DNA of 64,000 bases from the NCBI GenBank assembly GCA_018242665.1, contig JAFEBL010000020.1:1-64000 (forward strand). The letters are read 5' to 3'. Shown here one piece after another: positions 39,002 to 48,151 of the stretch. The DNA comes from Nitrospira sp. (GTDB taxonomy: Bacteria; Nitrospirota; Nitrospiria; Nitrospirales; Nitrospiraceae). Position 1 is the first letter of the stretch. Every line of letters begins with the position of its first letter. The position numbers and the translations under genes were made by a program. Below the pieces are notes generated by a model. That model searched no databases. It saw only the letters and a program-made list of their open reading frames with translations, and had not been told where the DNA came from.

Positions 39002-39110
39002 CGAGAGTGCCTCTTGTCGCCAACGTTTCGCGGATTCTACTCAGGGGGCGACAGCAAAGGCAAGTGCCAGAATCGCATGGACAGCGGGTGTGAGAAGATT
39101 GCGACTTTGT

Positions 39111-39139
39111 TTGTGCAGGTTGAACAGATTTGTTATAGT
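39111..39139 (+). promoter_or_regulatory. promoter of the RDD-protein gene
   Basis: TTGTGC (39111-39116) and TATAGT (39134-39139) are spaced by 17 bases. The -10 lies within AGATTTGTTATAGTG, also found before topA. The start point near 39146 rules out a start codon at 39014 for the downstream gene. Confidence 0.7.
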
Positions 39140-39163
39140 GACGACGAATTGGGGAGATTTCCG

Positions 39164-39622
39164 GTGGCGGAGGAGGCAATCGGGCACGGCCCGGTGGAAC
39201 TGGGCGTCTATCCCAAAGCCCAGGTGCTGAATCGCTTCATCGCCAAAACGATCGATCTCCTGATCGTCGCGGCGGCGGGTAAGCTGGTCCCGCCGATCGG
39301 TGTTCTTGCCGGGCTTGCCTACATTCTGCTGGCCGACGGGTTTGGTGGTGGTCGCAGTGTCGGGAAGCGGCTGATCGGACTTCAAACCATCGTCCCACGT
39401 ACCAGGGATCCGGCGGGTTTCCGGGAGTCGATCATCCGCAATCTGCCCTGTGGCCTTGCCCAGTTGGCGTTTGAAATCCCGTATGTGGGATGGATTGGCT
39501 GGGGCGCGGTGCTCTCGCTGGAAGGACTGCTGGTCATCGGGAATGAACAGGGGCGCCGGTTGGGCGATGACATCGCCAAGACGCAGGTGCTGGAGAGCGG
39601 ACAGCTGGATGTGTCGGATTGA
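39164..39622 (+). CDS. RDD family membrane protein
   Basis: A 152-residue protein with the RDD pattern. VLNRFIAKTIDLLIVAAAGK begins the first helix with the conserved Arg and Asp, SVGKRLIGLQTI follows the second helix, and GRRLGDDIAKTQVL ends it. RDD proteins are small polytopic membrane proteins, some linked to ion or antibiotic tolerance; the substrate is unknown. The GTG at 39164 is chosen because it follows GGGGAG and lies behind the predicted promoter. mreB begins 48 bases later. Confidence 0.88.
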   Translation: MAEEAIGHGPVELGVYPKAQVLNRFIAKTIDLLIVAAAGKLVPPIGVLAGLAYILLADGFGGGRSVGKRLIGLQTIVPRTRDPAGFRESIIRNLPCGLAQLAFEIPYVGWIGWGAVLSLEGLLVIGNEQGRRLGDDIAKTQVLESGQLDVSD

Positions 39623-39640
39623 ACGCCTCGGCGCGGCTGA

Positions 39641-40720
<1,080 letters not shown>

Positions 40721-40732
40721 CCTCCATCCCGA

Positions 40733-41620
40733 GTGTGGATGGCTATATCGCGCTCTACATACGGCACCCGGCGTCTCGCCATCGTCCTGTTCGCCTGCCT
40801 GCTCATCGCCCTCTTTCTGCTCCCTAGTCAAAGCCAGAGGTTGCTGCAGTATGTCGGTGGGCCGTTAGGCCAGGTCCTCAGTCTGCCCCTCGCCGCGTTT
40901 TCCTCCGTGGATCATGGCATTTCCGAAACTTGGAGCGGGTATGTCGCGCTGCAAACCGTGCATGAGGAAAACCGCCAGCTCCGCCGCGACATCGATCTGC
41001 TCAAGGGCCAGAACAATCAGCTGCGTGAATCCGTGGCTGCGGCGCAGCGCTACGAGACCCTGCTGAGCTTCAAGCAGCAGTCGCCTTCGCAAACGGTGGC
41101 TGCGCAAGTCATCGGGCGGGATGCCACCAACTGGTACCGCGGGATGATCCTCAATAAAGGCGAGAGCGACGGGGTGCGGCCGGAAATGGGCGTCGTGACG
41201 CCAGCCGGCGTGGTCGGGCGCATTGTCAAAACCAATTCCACGTCGTCCGTCGTGTTGCTCGTGACCGATCCCAACAATGCGATCGCCGGGGTGATCCAGC
41301 GGACCCGTGACGAAGGTATTGTCGAGGGTACCAGCAACGGCCGCGCGCGACTCAAATATATTCCGCTGTTGTCGCGGGTGCAGGCCGGTGATCGGGTCGT
41401 CACCTCCGGTCTGACCGGCGCCTTCCCACGCGGGTTGGCGATCGGAGGGTTGATCCAAGTCGAAAAATCAGAAGGTGATCTGTTTCAGTCGGCCGAGATC
41501 GAACCGGAAGTTGACCTGTCGAAGCTGGATGAAGTGCTGATCATCACGGCTCCCTATGACGATGCTGAGGCTGCGCAGAAGCTGCTGCAGGAAATCCACG
41601 GGGATCGGAAGAAGCCATGA
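40733..41620 (+). CDS. mreC: rod shape-determining protein MreC
   Basis: A 295-residue bitopic protein. One N-terminal helix (LAIVLFACLLIALFLLPSQS) is followed by a coiled coil (about 65-110, EENRQLRRDIDLLKGQ) and the MreC beta domain (VVTPAGVVGRIVKTNSTSSV). It links MreB, MreD and the penicillin-binding protein in the periplasm. An ATG two codons downstream (40739) is an alternative start. The stop overlaps the mreD start. Confidence 0.95.
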   Translation: MWMAISRSTYGTRRLAIVLFACLLIALFLLPSQSQRLLQYVGGPLGQVLSLPLAAFSSVDHGISETWSGYVALQTVHEENRQLRRDIDLLKGQNNQLRESVAAAQRYETLLSFKQQSPSQTVAAQVIGRDATNWYRGMILNKGESDGVRPEMGVVTPAGVVGRIVKTNSTSSVVLLVTDPNNAIAGVIQRTRDEGIVEGTSNGRARLKYIPLLSRVQAGDRVVTSGLTGAFPRGLAIGGLIQVEKSEGDLFQSAEIEPEVDLSKLDEVLIITAPYDDAEAAQKLLQEIHGDRKKP

Positions 41621-42117
41621 AGTTTCTCTTGTATCTTCTCCTGGCCTTAGTGGTCGTCCCCTTTCAGACCACGCTGCTGCACTACTTCAGCCTGTTCGGT
41701 GTCCGTCCTGATCTCGGGCTCGTGGCTGCTTGTCTCGTGGGATTTCTTGGCGGCGAGCTCGATGGGTTGATACTCGGCCTCATTCTGGGCTGCTTTCAAG
41801 ACATGTTGTCTGCCGGAGATCTGTGGATCAACGTGGTAACGAAGGGCGGAAGCGGCTTCCTCGCCGGATTGGCGGGGCGCCATATGGCGCATATCACCCC
41901 GGCGGTCATGACGGCGGGATTGGCGATCATCTCCTGTCTGTCGAGCGCCGTGTTTCTGTACTCGTTAACCCCCGCTGGCTTGGATGACGTGTGGTTGGGG
42001 GTGCGATCAACAATTCTGGTGCAGGCGGGACTTGACGCGGCTGTCGGTACCGCCCTGTACCTGTTGTTCCGGCAGCGCTGGTCCGATGATCGAATGGTGA
42101 CAGAGGGGGCGCTCTAA
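41617..42117 (+). CDS. mreD: rod shape-determining protein MreD
   Basis: A 166-residue integral membrane protein with about five hydrophobic helices. It has the MreD pattern of PDLGLVAACLVGFLGGELDGLILGL and LGCFQDMLSAGDLW. It completes the MreBCD core. Its ATG overlaps the mreC stop. Assignment rests on position, topology and these short segments. Confidence 0.92.
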   Translation: MKFLLYLLLALVVVPFQTTLLHYFSLFGVRPDLGLVAACLVGFLGGELDGLILGLILGCFQDMLSAGDLWINVVTKGGSGFLAGLAGRHMAHITPAVMTAGLAIISCLSSAVFLYSLTPAGLDDVWLGVRSTILVQAGLDAAVGTALYLLFRQRWSDDRMVTEGAL

Positions 42118-42161
42118 GTCCGGCCGGGTGTGTTTCCGGAGCCGGGAACGGGCAGACGATT

Positions 42162-44045
42162 ATGGCGACGGCAGGATTCAACGATTCCGAGTTGCTGGAT
42201 CTTCAGCGGCGTCTGGTCATTCTGCGCGTGGGGCTGCTCTTGGTGGTGGGATTGCTCGCCTTGCGCCTGTGGCATCTCCAGATTCGCGAAGGCCCCTACT
42301 ACCGGGATCTCTCAGAGAACAACCGGACGCGTTCGGTGGTACTCGAGCCGGCACGGGGGTTGATCTTTGACCGCAATGGCATTCTGCTGGCCAACAACGT
42401 CCCCAGTTTCGCCCTGTATGTCACGCTGGAAGATGTGAAGGATCGAGGGGCGCTGGTGGCGCAATTGGCCTCCCTGCTCAGCCTCGATCCGGAATTAATT
42501 CAGAAGAAGCTCTCTCTTGGGAAGGGAGGCAAGTTACAGCCTCGCAAAATTAAAGATCGGCTGACCCTGCGCGAGGCGACCCTGATCGAGTCTCACCGGT
42601 TGGATTTGCCCGGCGTCATGATTCAGGTCGAGTCACAGCGGAACTATCCAGCCGGGGATGTGGCCGCGCATTTGCTGGGTTATGTCGGCGAAGTCTCGGC
42701 CGATCAGCTGGAGAAACCGGATTTTGCCGATCTTCATCAGGGCAGCATCGTCGGTCAGTATGGCGTGGAGAAATGGTTCGATCGACAGGTGCGCGGGAGA
42801 GCCGGGCAGAAAAGTGTGGAAGTCGATGCGCTGGGCCACGAGAAACGGGCCATCGTGTCGGATAAACCAGTGGCGGGGGATGACCTGTATCTGACCATTG
42901 ACGCTAAGCTGCAGAAAATCGCTGAGGATCTTCTGGGTGAGGAGTCGGGCGCGATTGTCGCGCTGGATCCCACGAACGGCGATATTCTGGCGATGGCGAG
43001 TCGCCCGGGATTCGATCCCAATGTATTGTCCAAAGAATTAACGAACAAGCAGTGGGTTGAAATTGTTCAGAACGAACGGCGGCCGCTGAACAACCGTGCC
43101 ACGCAGGGACAGTATCCTCCCGGATCGACATTCAAGGTCGTCATGGCGGCGGCCGCGCTCGAATCGAACACGGTCACGCCTTCGACGATGGTGCGGTGCA
43201 ACGGCGGGTATCAGTTCGGCAATCGGTTGTTTCATGACTGGAAACAGGGTGGTCACGGATCAGTCGATATGAACGAAGCATTGATCCACTCGTGCGACGT
43301 GTATTTTTACACAGTCGGGCAGCGCATGGGGATCGATACGATCGCGGAATATGCGAAACAATTCGGGCTCGGACAGGAGACGGGAGTTGAGTTGCCATCG
43401 GAACGTGTGGGTATTGTTCCATCCACCGCATGGAAGCAAAAAGCGAGAAATCAGCCCTGGTATCCGGGCGAAACCATTTCAGCTGCGATCGGACAGGGAT
43501 ATGTCACGGTGACGCCGTTGCAGATGGCTAGTGTCATCGGGACGGTCGCCAATGACGGGGTATCGGTCAAGCCGCGATTAGTGCAAGCGGTGATGAACCG
43601 CGGGACCGGAGAGCGGGCGGAATTTCCGCCGACGGTGCGCGGGAAAGTGGCAGTCAAGCCCGCAACCCTTGCGCTCATCAAGGCGGCGCTGGCCGACGTG
43701 GTCACCAAAGGAACGGCGACGCGGGCAAAGTCGCCCCTGGTCGCGATTGCCGGGAAGACCGGTACGGCTCAAACTGCGGCTCTGCGTACCGGCCCGGAGA
43801 AAGATATTCCGAAGAAATTCCGGGATCACGCCTGGTTTGTCGCCTTTGCGCCGGTCGAGGCGCCGCGCATCGCCGTGGCGGTATTGGCTGAGCATATGGG
43901 ACATGGTGGATCCGCCGCCGCCCCCCTGGCGAAGGATGTCATCGAAGCCTATGTCAAAGCGTACCCCGAGGTACTTCACGGTGTTCCCTCTAGCGGGCGG
44001 GCAAAGTCGGCTGCAACCGCAGTCGGCACGCGGCCGAATTTGTAA
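42162..44045 (+). CDS. mrdA: penicillin-binding protein 2 (peptidoglycan transpeptidase)
   Basis: A 627-residue class B penicillin-binding protein of the elongasome. One N-terminal membrane helix (LLLVVGLLALRLWHLQ) precedes the dimerisation domain. The transpeptidase motifs are PPGSTFKVV (SxxK), HSCDVYFYT (SxD) and AGKTGTAQT (KTG). It cross-links new wall during elongation and works with RodA, whose gene overlaps its stop by one base (TAATG). Confidence 0.97.
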   Translation: MATAGFNDSELLDLQRRLVILRVGLLLVVGLLALRLWHLQIREGPYYRDLSENNRTRSVVLEPARGLIFDRNGILLANNVPSFALYVTLEDVKDRGALVAQLASLLSLDPELIQKKLSLGKGGKLQPRKIKDRLTLREATLIESHRLDLPGVMIQVESQRNYPAGDVAAHLLGYVGEVSADQLEKPDFADLHQGSIVGQYGVEKWFDRQVRGRAGQKSVEVDALGHEKRAIVSDKPVAGDDLYLTIDAKLQKIAEDLLGEESGAIVALDPTNGDILAMASRPGFDPNVLSKELTNKQWVEIVQNERRPLNNRATQGQYPPGSTFKVVMAAAALESNTVTPSTMVRCNGGYQFGNRLFHDWKQGGHGSVDMNEALIHSCDVYFYTVGQRMGIDTIAEYAKQFGLGQETGVELPSERVGIVPSTAWKQKARNQPWYPGETISAAIGQGYVTVTPLQMASVIGTVANDGVSVKPRLVQAVMNRGTGERAEFPPTVRGKVAVKPATLALIKAALADVVTKGTATRAKSPLVAIAGKTGTAQTAALRTGPEKDIPKKFRDHAWFVAFAPVEAPRIAVAVLAEHMGHGGSAAAPLAKDVIEAYVKAYPEVLHGVPSSGRAKSAATAVGTRPNL

Positions 44046-45163
44046 TGATTGATCGGGTGATCGACAGTCGAGGGTTCGATAGTTTTGATCTTCGTTTCAT
44101 CGGATTGATCGCCATCATTCTGTCGGTCGGCGTCCTATCGATCTACAGCGTGACGCACTCTCAGGACACATCCTTCCCGTTTTACCTGAAACAGCTGGTC
44201 TGGATTCTGCTGGGAACCGTGGCGTTCCTGGTGATGTATCTCTCGGACTACCACAAGATCGCGCGCTTGGCCTATCCGACCTACGCCGTCATTTTGATCA
44301 TGCTGGCGGTCGTGTTGTTTATGGGAAAATCCAGCCGCGGAGCGCAGCGCTGGATTCCGATCGGCCCCTTTGCGTTTCAACCGTCGGAATTTGCCAAGCT
44401 GGTGCTGATCCTGGTGTTGGCCAATTACTATTCCCGGGCCCCTCGCGTCGGTTGGTTGCATCGAGTGGTCTTGCCGGGCCTGATCGTGTTGCCGGGGCTG
44501 TTGTTGATCCTCAAACAGCCGGATTTGGGCAGCGGTCTCAGCTTTTTGGCCGTCTACGCCGCCATGCTGCTGATGGTGGGGGTTCGGTCAAAGGCGTTGG
44601 GCATCATCCTGTTGTTGTCCGTCATGCTGTTTCCATTTGTGTGGGAAATGGTCTGGGCATCGCTGCATGACTATCAACGGGAACGGGTCATGGCCTTTGT
44701 GGATCCGGACTATGATCCGGGCGGCAAGGGCTATCACGCGCTGCAATCGCGAATTGCCATTGGTTCCGGGGAGCTGTCGGGGAAGGGACTGTACGGTGGC
44801 ACACAAAGCCAGCTGAAGTTTCTGCCTGAAGGCCATACCGATTTTGTATTTGCCGTGTATGCGGAGGAATGGGGCTTTGTTGGAGTCTTAGTCTTGTTGG
44901 CCTTGTTTATCGCGCTGATATGGGTGTCATTGGAAATTGCCGCGCGTGCGAAGGATACGTTGGGAGCGTTACTCGCGGCAGGAGTCGTTGCCATGCTGTG
45001 TTTTTGCGTGGTGGTCAATATCGGCATGACTGCGGGGATGTTCCCTATCGTAGGAATTCCGCTTCCTCTCGTGAGTTATGGAGGCAGCGCGACCATCATG
45101 ACGATGGCGTCACTGGGTCTGTTGTTGAACGTGAAGCGACGTCGGTTGAGCCTGTTCTACTAG
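44045..45163 (+). CDS. rodA: rod shape-determining protein RodA (SEDS glycosyltransferase)
   Basis: A 372-residue polytopic SEDS-family protein with about ten membrane helices. KSSRGAQRWIPIGPFAFQPSE and the YSRAPR region, then GGTQSQLKFLPEGHTDFVFA and GIPLPLVSYGGSA, are the family signatures, including the catalytic Asp region. It polymerises glycan strands as the partner of PBP2. It closes the mre operon. Confidence 0.97.
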   Translation: MIDRVIDSRGFDSFDLRFIGLIAIILSVGVLSIYSVTHSQDTSFPFYLKQLVWILLGTVAFLVMYLSDYHKIARLAYPTYAVILIMLAVVLFMGKSSRGAQRWIPIGPFAFQPSEFAKLVLILVLANYYSRAPRVGWLHRVVLPGLIVLPGLLLILKQPDLGSGLSFLAVYAAMLLMVGVRSKALGIILLLSVMLFPFVWEMVWASLHDYQRERVMAFVDPDYDPGGKGYHALQSRIAIGSGELSGKGLYGGTQSQLKFLPEGHTDFVFAVYAEEWGFVGVLVLLALFIALIWVSLEIAARAKDTLGALLAAGVVAMLCFCVVVNIGMTAGMFPIVGIPLPLVSYGGSATIMTMASLGLLLNVKRRRLSLFY

Positions 45164-45305
45164 ACAATGCCTGGACAGGGGCCGACTTGTTGTGAAATAA
45201 CCATCTGAACCAGATCGGCGCTGGAACGACAGCGAGACGAGAGAACCCGGACATCCGTCCGCGTGCGTCTGCCGATCCGATCGATCTGGGGTTAAAGGAG
45301 CGTGT

Positions 45306-46817
45306 ATGGGTGTGGAGATCGCAATCAGTATCGCGCGGGAAGAAACCCGCGTCGCGGTGTTGGACAACGGTACGGTCACAGACTTGTATGGTGATCGTGC
45401 GAAGGACCAAGACTACGTCGGCAACATTTATAAGGGCCGGGTGGCGAAAGTGCTGCCGGGCATGCAGGCGGCCTTCATCGATATCGGGCTGGAGAAGGCG
45501 GCGTTTATGCACGTCTCCGATCTGTCGATGGATGTCGAGCCTGGTGACACCCTCGTGGAGGGTGATGATGAAGATAATAAAGATTCGGAAGTTCCCAAAC
45601 CCAAGCGGCAAAGTTCCAAGCCCATCGAAGAGTTGCTCTCTGAGGGGCAGGAGCTGATGGTGCAGATTTCCAAAGGCCCGATCGGCACGAAGGGGTCGCG
45701 CGTCACGACCTATGTCTCGCTGCCGGGCCGATACCTGGTATTTATGCCGACCGTGGAGCATATCGGTGTGTCTCGACGGATTCCTCGCGACGAGGAACGA
45801 GCACGATTGAAAGAGATCATGAAGCGGGCCCGTCGGCCGGGGTACGGCTACATTGTCCGCACGGTCAGCGAAGGGGTCAAGGAAGAAGATTTGCGCTCCG
45901 ACATCGAGTTTCTCCATGTCTTGTGGCAGGACATCTTGACGAAACGTGACCAGCAGCCAGCTCCCAGCCTGCTTCACAGCGATTTGAGCCTGAGCTTTCG
46001 TGTCGTGCGGGACCTCTTCGGTCGGCGTGTCGATCGATTGCTGATCGATTCACGAGACGAATACAACGCGATTAAAGGATTCGTGCAGCGGTTTTCTCCG
46101 GAACAAACCTCGCGTATCCATTTTTACGACAAAGAAGAAAGCCTGTTCGACTATCTCGGTGTCGAGCAGGAAATCGCTCGCGCCATGAGTCGGAAAGTGT
46201 GGCTCAAATCGGGCGGCTACCTGGTCATCGATCACACCGAGGCCATGACGGTCATCGACGTGAATACCGGCCGGTTCGTCGGCAAGCGCGATCAGGAAGA
46301 AACGATTCTGCGGAACAATCTGGAAGCCGCGCGAGAAATTGCCTATCAGGTCAAGTTGCGGGGCATCGGCGGGATTATCATCGTCGATTTCATCGATATG
46401 GAGCGGGAGAAGAACCGCGACAAGGTGTACCACGCCTTGGTGGATGCCATGGCTTCGGACAAGGCGCGTACCAGAATCTCGCGGGTGTCGGATCTCGGGT
46501 TGATTGAAATTTCTCGTGAGCGTGTCCGGGAGGATTTGCTTCGTTCTCTGTCGGAGCCCTGTCACTATTGCGACGGGCGCGGCTACACCAAATCTCCCAT
46601 GTCGGTGGCCTACGAAATCTTCCGGGAAGTGCGTCGACTTGGTCATGAAATTGAACAGCAGCGTGTCGTCGTCGGCGCGCACCCCGCTGTGGCGTTGCTG
46701 TTGCAGGAGCAGGAACTGTCAGGCGTCGAAGACCTGGAGCGACGGTACAACGCCAAAATTCTGGTGACGCCCGATGACCGGTTGCATCTGGAGCAGTTCG
46801 ACCTGGTCGTGATGTAA
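45306..46817 (+). CDS. rng: ribonuclease G
   Basis: A 503-residue RNase E/G family endoribonuclease. The N-terminal S1 domain (DYVGNIYKGRVAKVLPGMQA) is interrupted by an acidic, lysine-rich insert near residues 82-110. The nuclease domain carries TVIDVNTGRFVGKRD and GIIIVDFIDM with the catalytic Asp residues. CHYCDGRGYTKS is the zinc-link. It processes rRNA 5' ends and decays mRNA. AAAGGAGCGTGT precedes the ATG. Proximity to mre genes is also seen in proteobacteria. Confidence 0.96.
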   Translation: MGVEIAISIAREETRVAVLDNGTVTDLYGDRAKDQDYVGNIYKGRVAKVLPGMQAAFIDIGLEKAAFMHVSDLSMDVEPGDTLVEGDDEDNKDSEVPKPKRQSSKPIEELLSEGQELMVQISKGPIGTKGSRVTTYVSLPGRYLVFMPTVEHIGVSRRIPRDEERARLKEIMKRARRPGYGYIVRTVSEGVKEEDLRSDIEFLHVLWQDILTKRDQQPAPSLLHSDLSLSFRVVRDLFGRRVDRLLIDSRDEYNAIKGFVQRFSPEQTSRIHFYDKEESLFDYLGVEQEIARAMSRKVWLKSGGYLVIDHTEAMTVIDVNTGRFVGKRDQEETILRNNLEAAREIAYQVKLRGIGGIIIVDFIDMEREKNRDKVYHALVDAMASDKARTRISRVSDLGLIEISRERVREDLLRSLSEPCHYCDGRGYTKSPMSVAYEIFREVRRLGHEIEQQRVVVGAHPAVALLLQEQELSGVEDLERRYNAKILVTPDDRLHLEQFDLVVM

Positions 46818-46930
46818 CGCGGGCCGCGCACCCGCGGCTGATTGAAACCGGACATCCCACATCGGCCGCATCGGCTATCTCCAGCACACCTGTTTTGGGT
46901 CGTCCCAGCCTCGCAAGGAGAGATCGGGCG

Positions 46931-48061
46931 ATGGTGAACAGTCAATCTCTCCGCCCCTGGCTGATGCTTCGTGCGATTCCCGGCGTGGGCGATGCGAGTC
47001 TGATCAAACTGGTGGAGGCTTTTGGAACTCCGGATGCGGTGTTCTCGGCGCCGCCGGCCGCTTTGGAAGATGCCGGATGCCGGCCGCAGTTGAGCGAGGC
47101 GATCCGCCGGGGGCCTGATACCGAGGCCATCAAGCGGCTGGATGACGAACTCACGCAATTACAGCGGCGCCGGATCTCGGTGTTGACCTATCTGGATTCA
47201 CGATATCCTGCGTCGCTGAAGGGAATTGCGGACCCGCCCCCGTTGCTCTATGTCCAGGGCACATTGTTGGAGACTGACCGGCGAGCCCTAGCCATCGTTG
47301 GGACCAGGAAGGTTAGTACGGCGGGACGCGCGTTCGCTGAAGAATTGGCCTCCGACCTGGCGGCCCTAGGATTCACGATTGTCAGCGGGTTGGCGCGTGG
47401 CGTCGATGCAGCTGCGCATCGCGGGGCATTGGTCGGAGGGGGACGGACGCTTGCCGTGATGGGCTGTGGACTGGACCGTACGTATCCGGCCGATCATCGA
47501 CAGCTACGCGAGTCGATCGAAGGGCAGGGGGCCGTGTTGTCTGAACTCCCGCTGGGGGCGGCGCCGCACAGTTATCATTTTCCCCGCCGCAATCGGATTA
47601 TCAGCGGATTGTCATTGGGAGTCGTTGTGACGGAGGCCACCGTGCAGAGTGGATCGCTCATCACCGCGCGGCTGGCCGGCGAGCAGGGGCGGGAGGTGTT
47701 TGCGGTACCGGGCTTTGTGAAGGCGGAGAATAGTCGCGGTCCTAACCGTCTGCTCAAAGACGGGGCGCGACTGGTCGAATCGGCGCAGGATATTGTTGAG
47801 GAATTGCTGCCGCAACTTGATGCGCCGTTCCGCGAGCAACTCGGCGAGCGAGGAGTCGCAAAGGTCCAAGGACGCCCCGCGTTGGCGGGCGATGAGGCTC
47901 GTGTGTACGATGCTCTATCCGTTCTGCCGCAATCGGTAGATGACGTGATTCGGCGAAGCGGGCTGCCCGCCGCGCTTGTCGCGGCGCTGTTGTTGTCATT
48001 GGAGTTGAAGAATTGCATTCGACAGTTGCCGGGCAATGAATACGTGCGACTCTCGAATTGA
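46931..48061 (+). CDS. dprA: DNA processing protein DprA
   Basis: A 376-residue single-strand DNA-binding protein that loads RecA during natural transformation. An N-terminal helix-hairpin-helix (LRAIPGVGDASLIKLVEAFG) precedes the Rossmann DprA core (LAIVGTRKVSTAGRAFAEEL, TIVSGLARGVDAAAH, PRRNRIISGLSLGVVV). A C-terminal winged helix (VDDVIRRSGLPAALVAALLL) follows. The ATG at 46931 follows AAGGAGAGATCGGGCG. No other competence genes are near. Confidence 0.95.
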   Translation: MVNSQSLRPWLMLRAIPGVGDASLIKLVEAFGTPDAVFSAPPAALEDAGCRPQLSEAIRRGPDTEAIKRLDDELTQLQRRRISVLTYLDSRYPASLKGIADPPPLLYVQGTLLETDRRALAIVGTRKVSTAGRAFAEELASDLAALGFTIVSGLARGVDAAAHRGALVGGGRTLAVMGCGLDRTYPADHRQLRESIEGQGAVLSELPLGAAPHSYHFPRRNRIISGLSLGVVVTEATVQSGSLITARLAGEQGREVFAVPGFVKAENSRGPNRLLKDGARLVESAQDIVEELLPQLDAPFREQLGERGVAKVQGRPALAGDEARVYDALSVLPQSVDDVIRRSGLPAALVAALLLSLELKNCIRQLPGNEYVRLSN

Positions 48062-48080
48062 ATTCGTTGAGAGATTCAAG

Positions 48081-48108
48081 CTGACAAGGCTTCGAGATTT
48101 GTTATAGT
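48081..48108 (+). promoter_or_regulatory. promoter of topA
   Basis: CTGACA (48081-48086) and TATAGT (48103-48108) are spaced by 16 bases, the -10 lying in AGATTTGTTATAGTG. topA starts 44 bases downstream of the -10. Confidence 0.7.
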
Positions 48109-48151
48109 GGGTGTGGTACGCTGGCGAAGGTATTGAGGACTCTGAATCGAC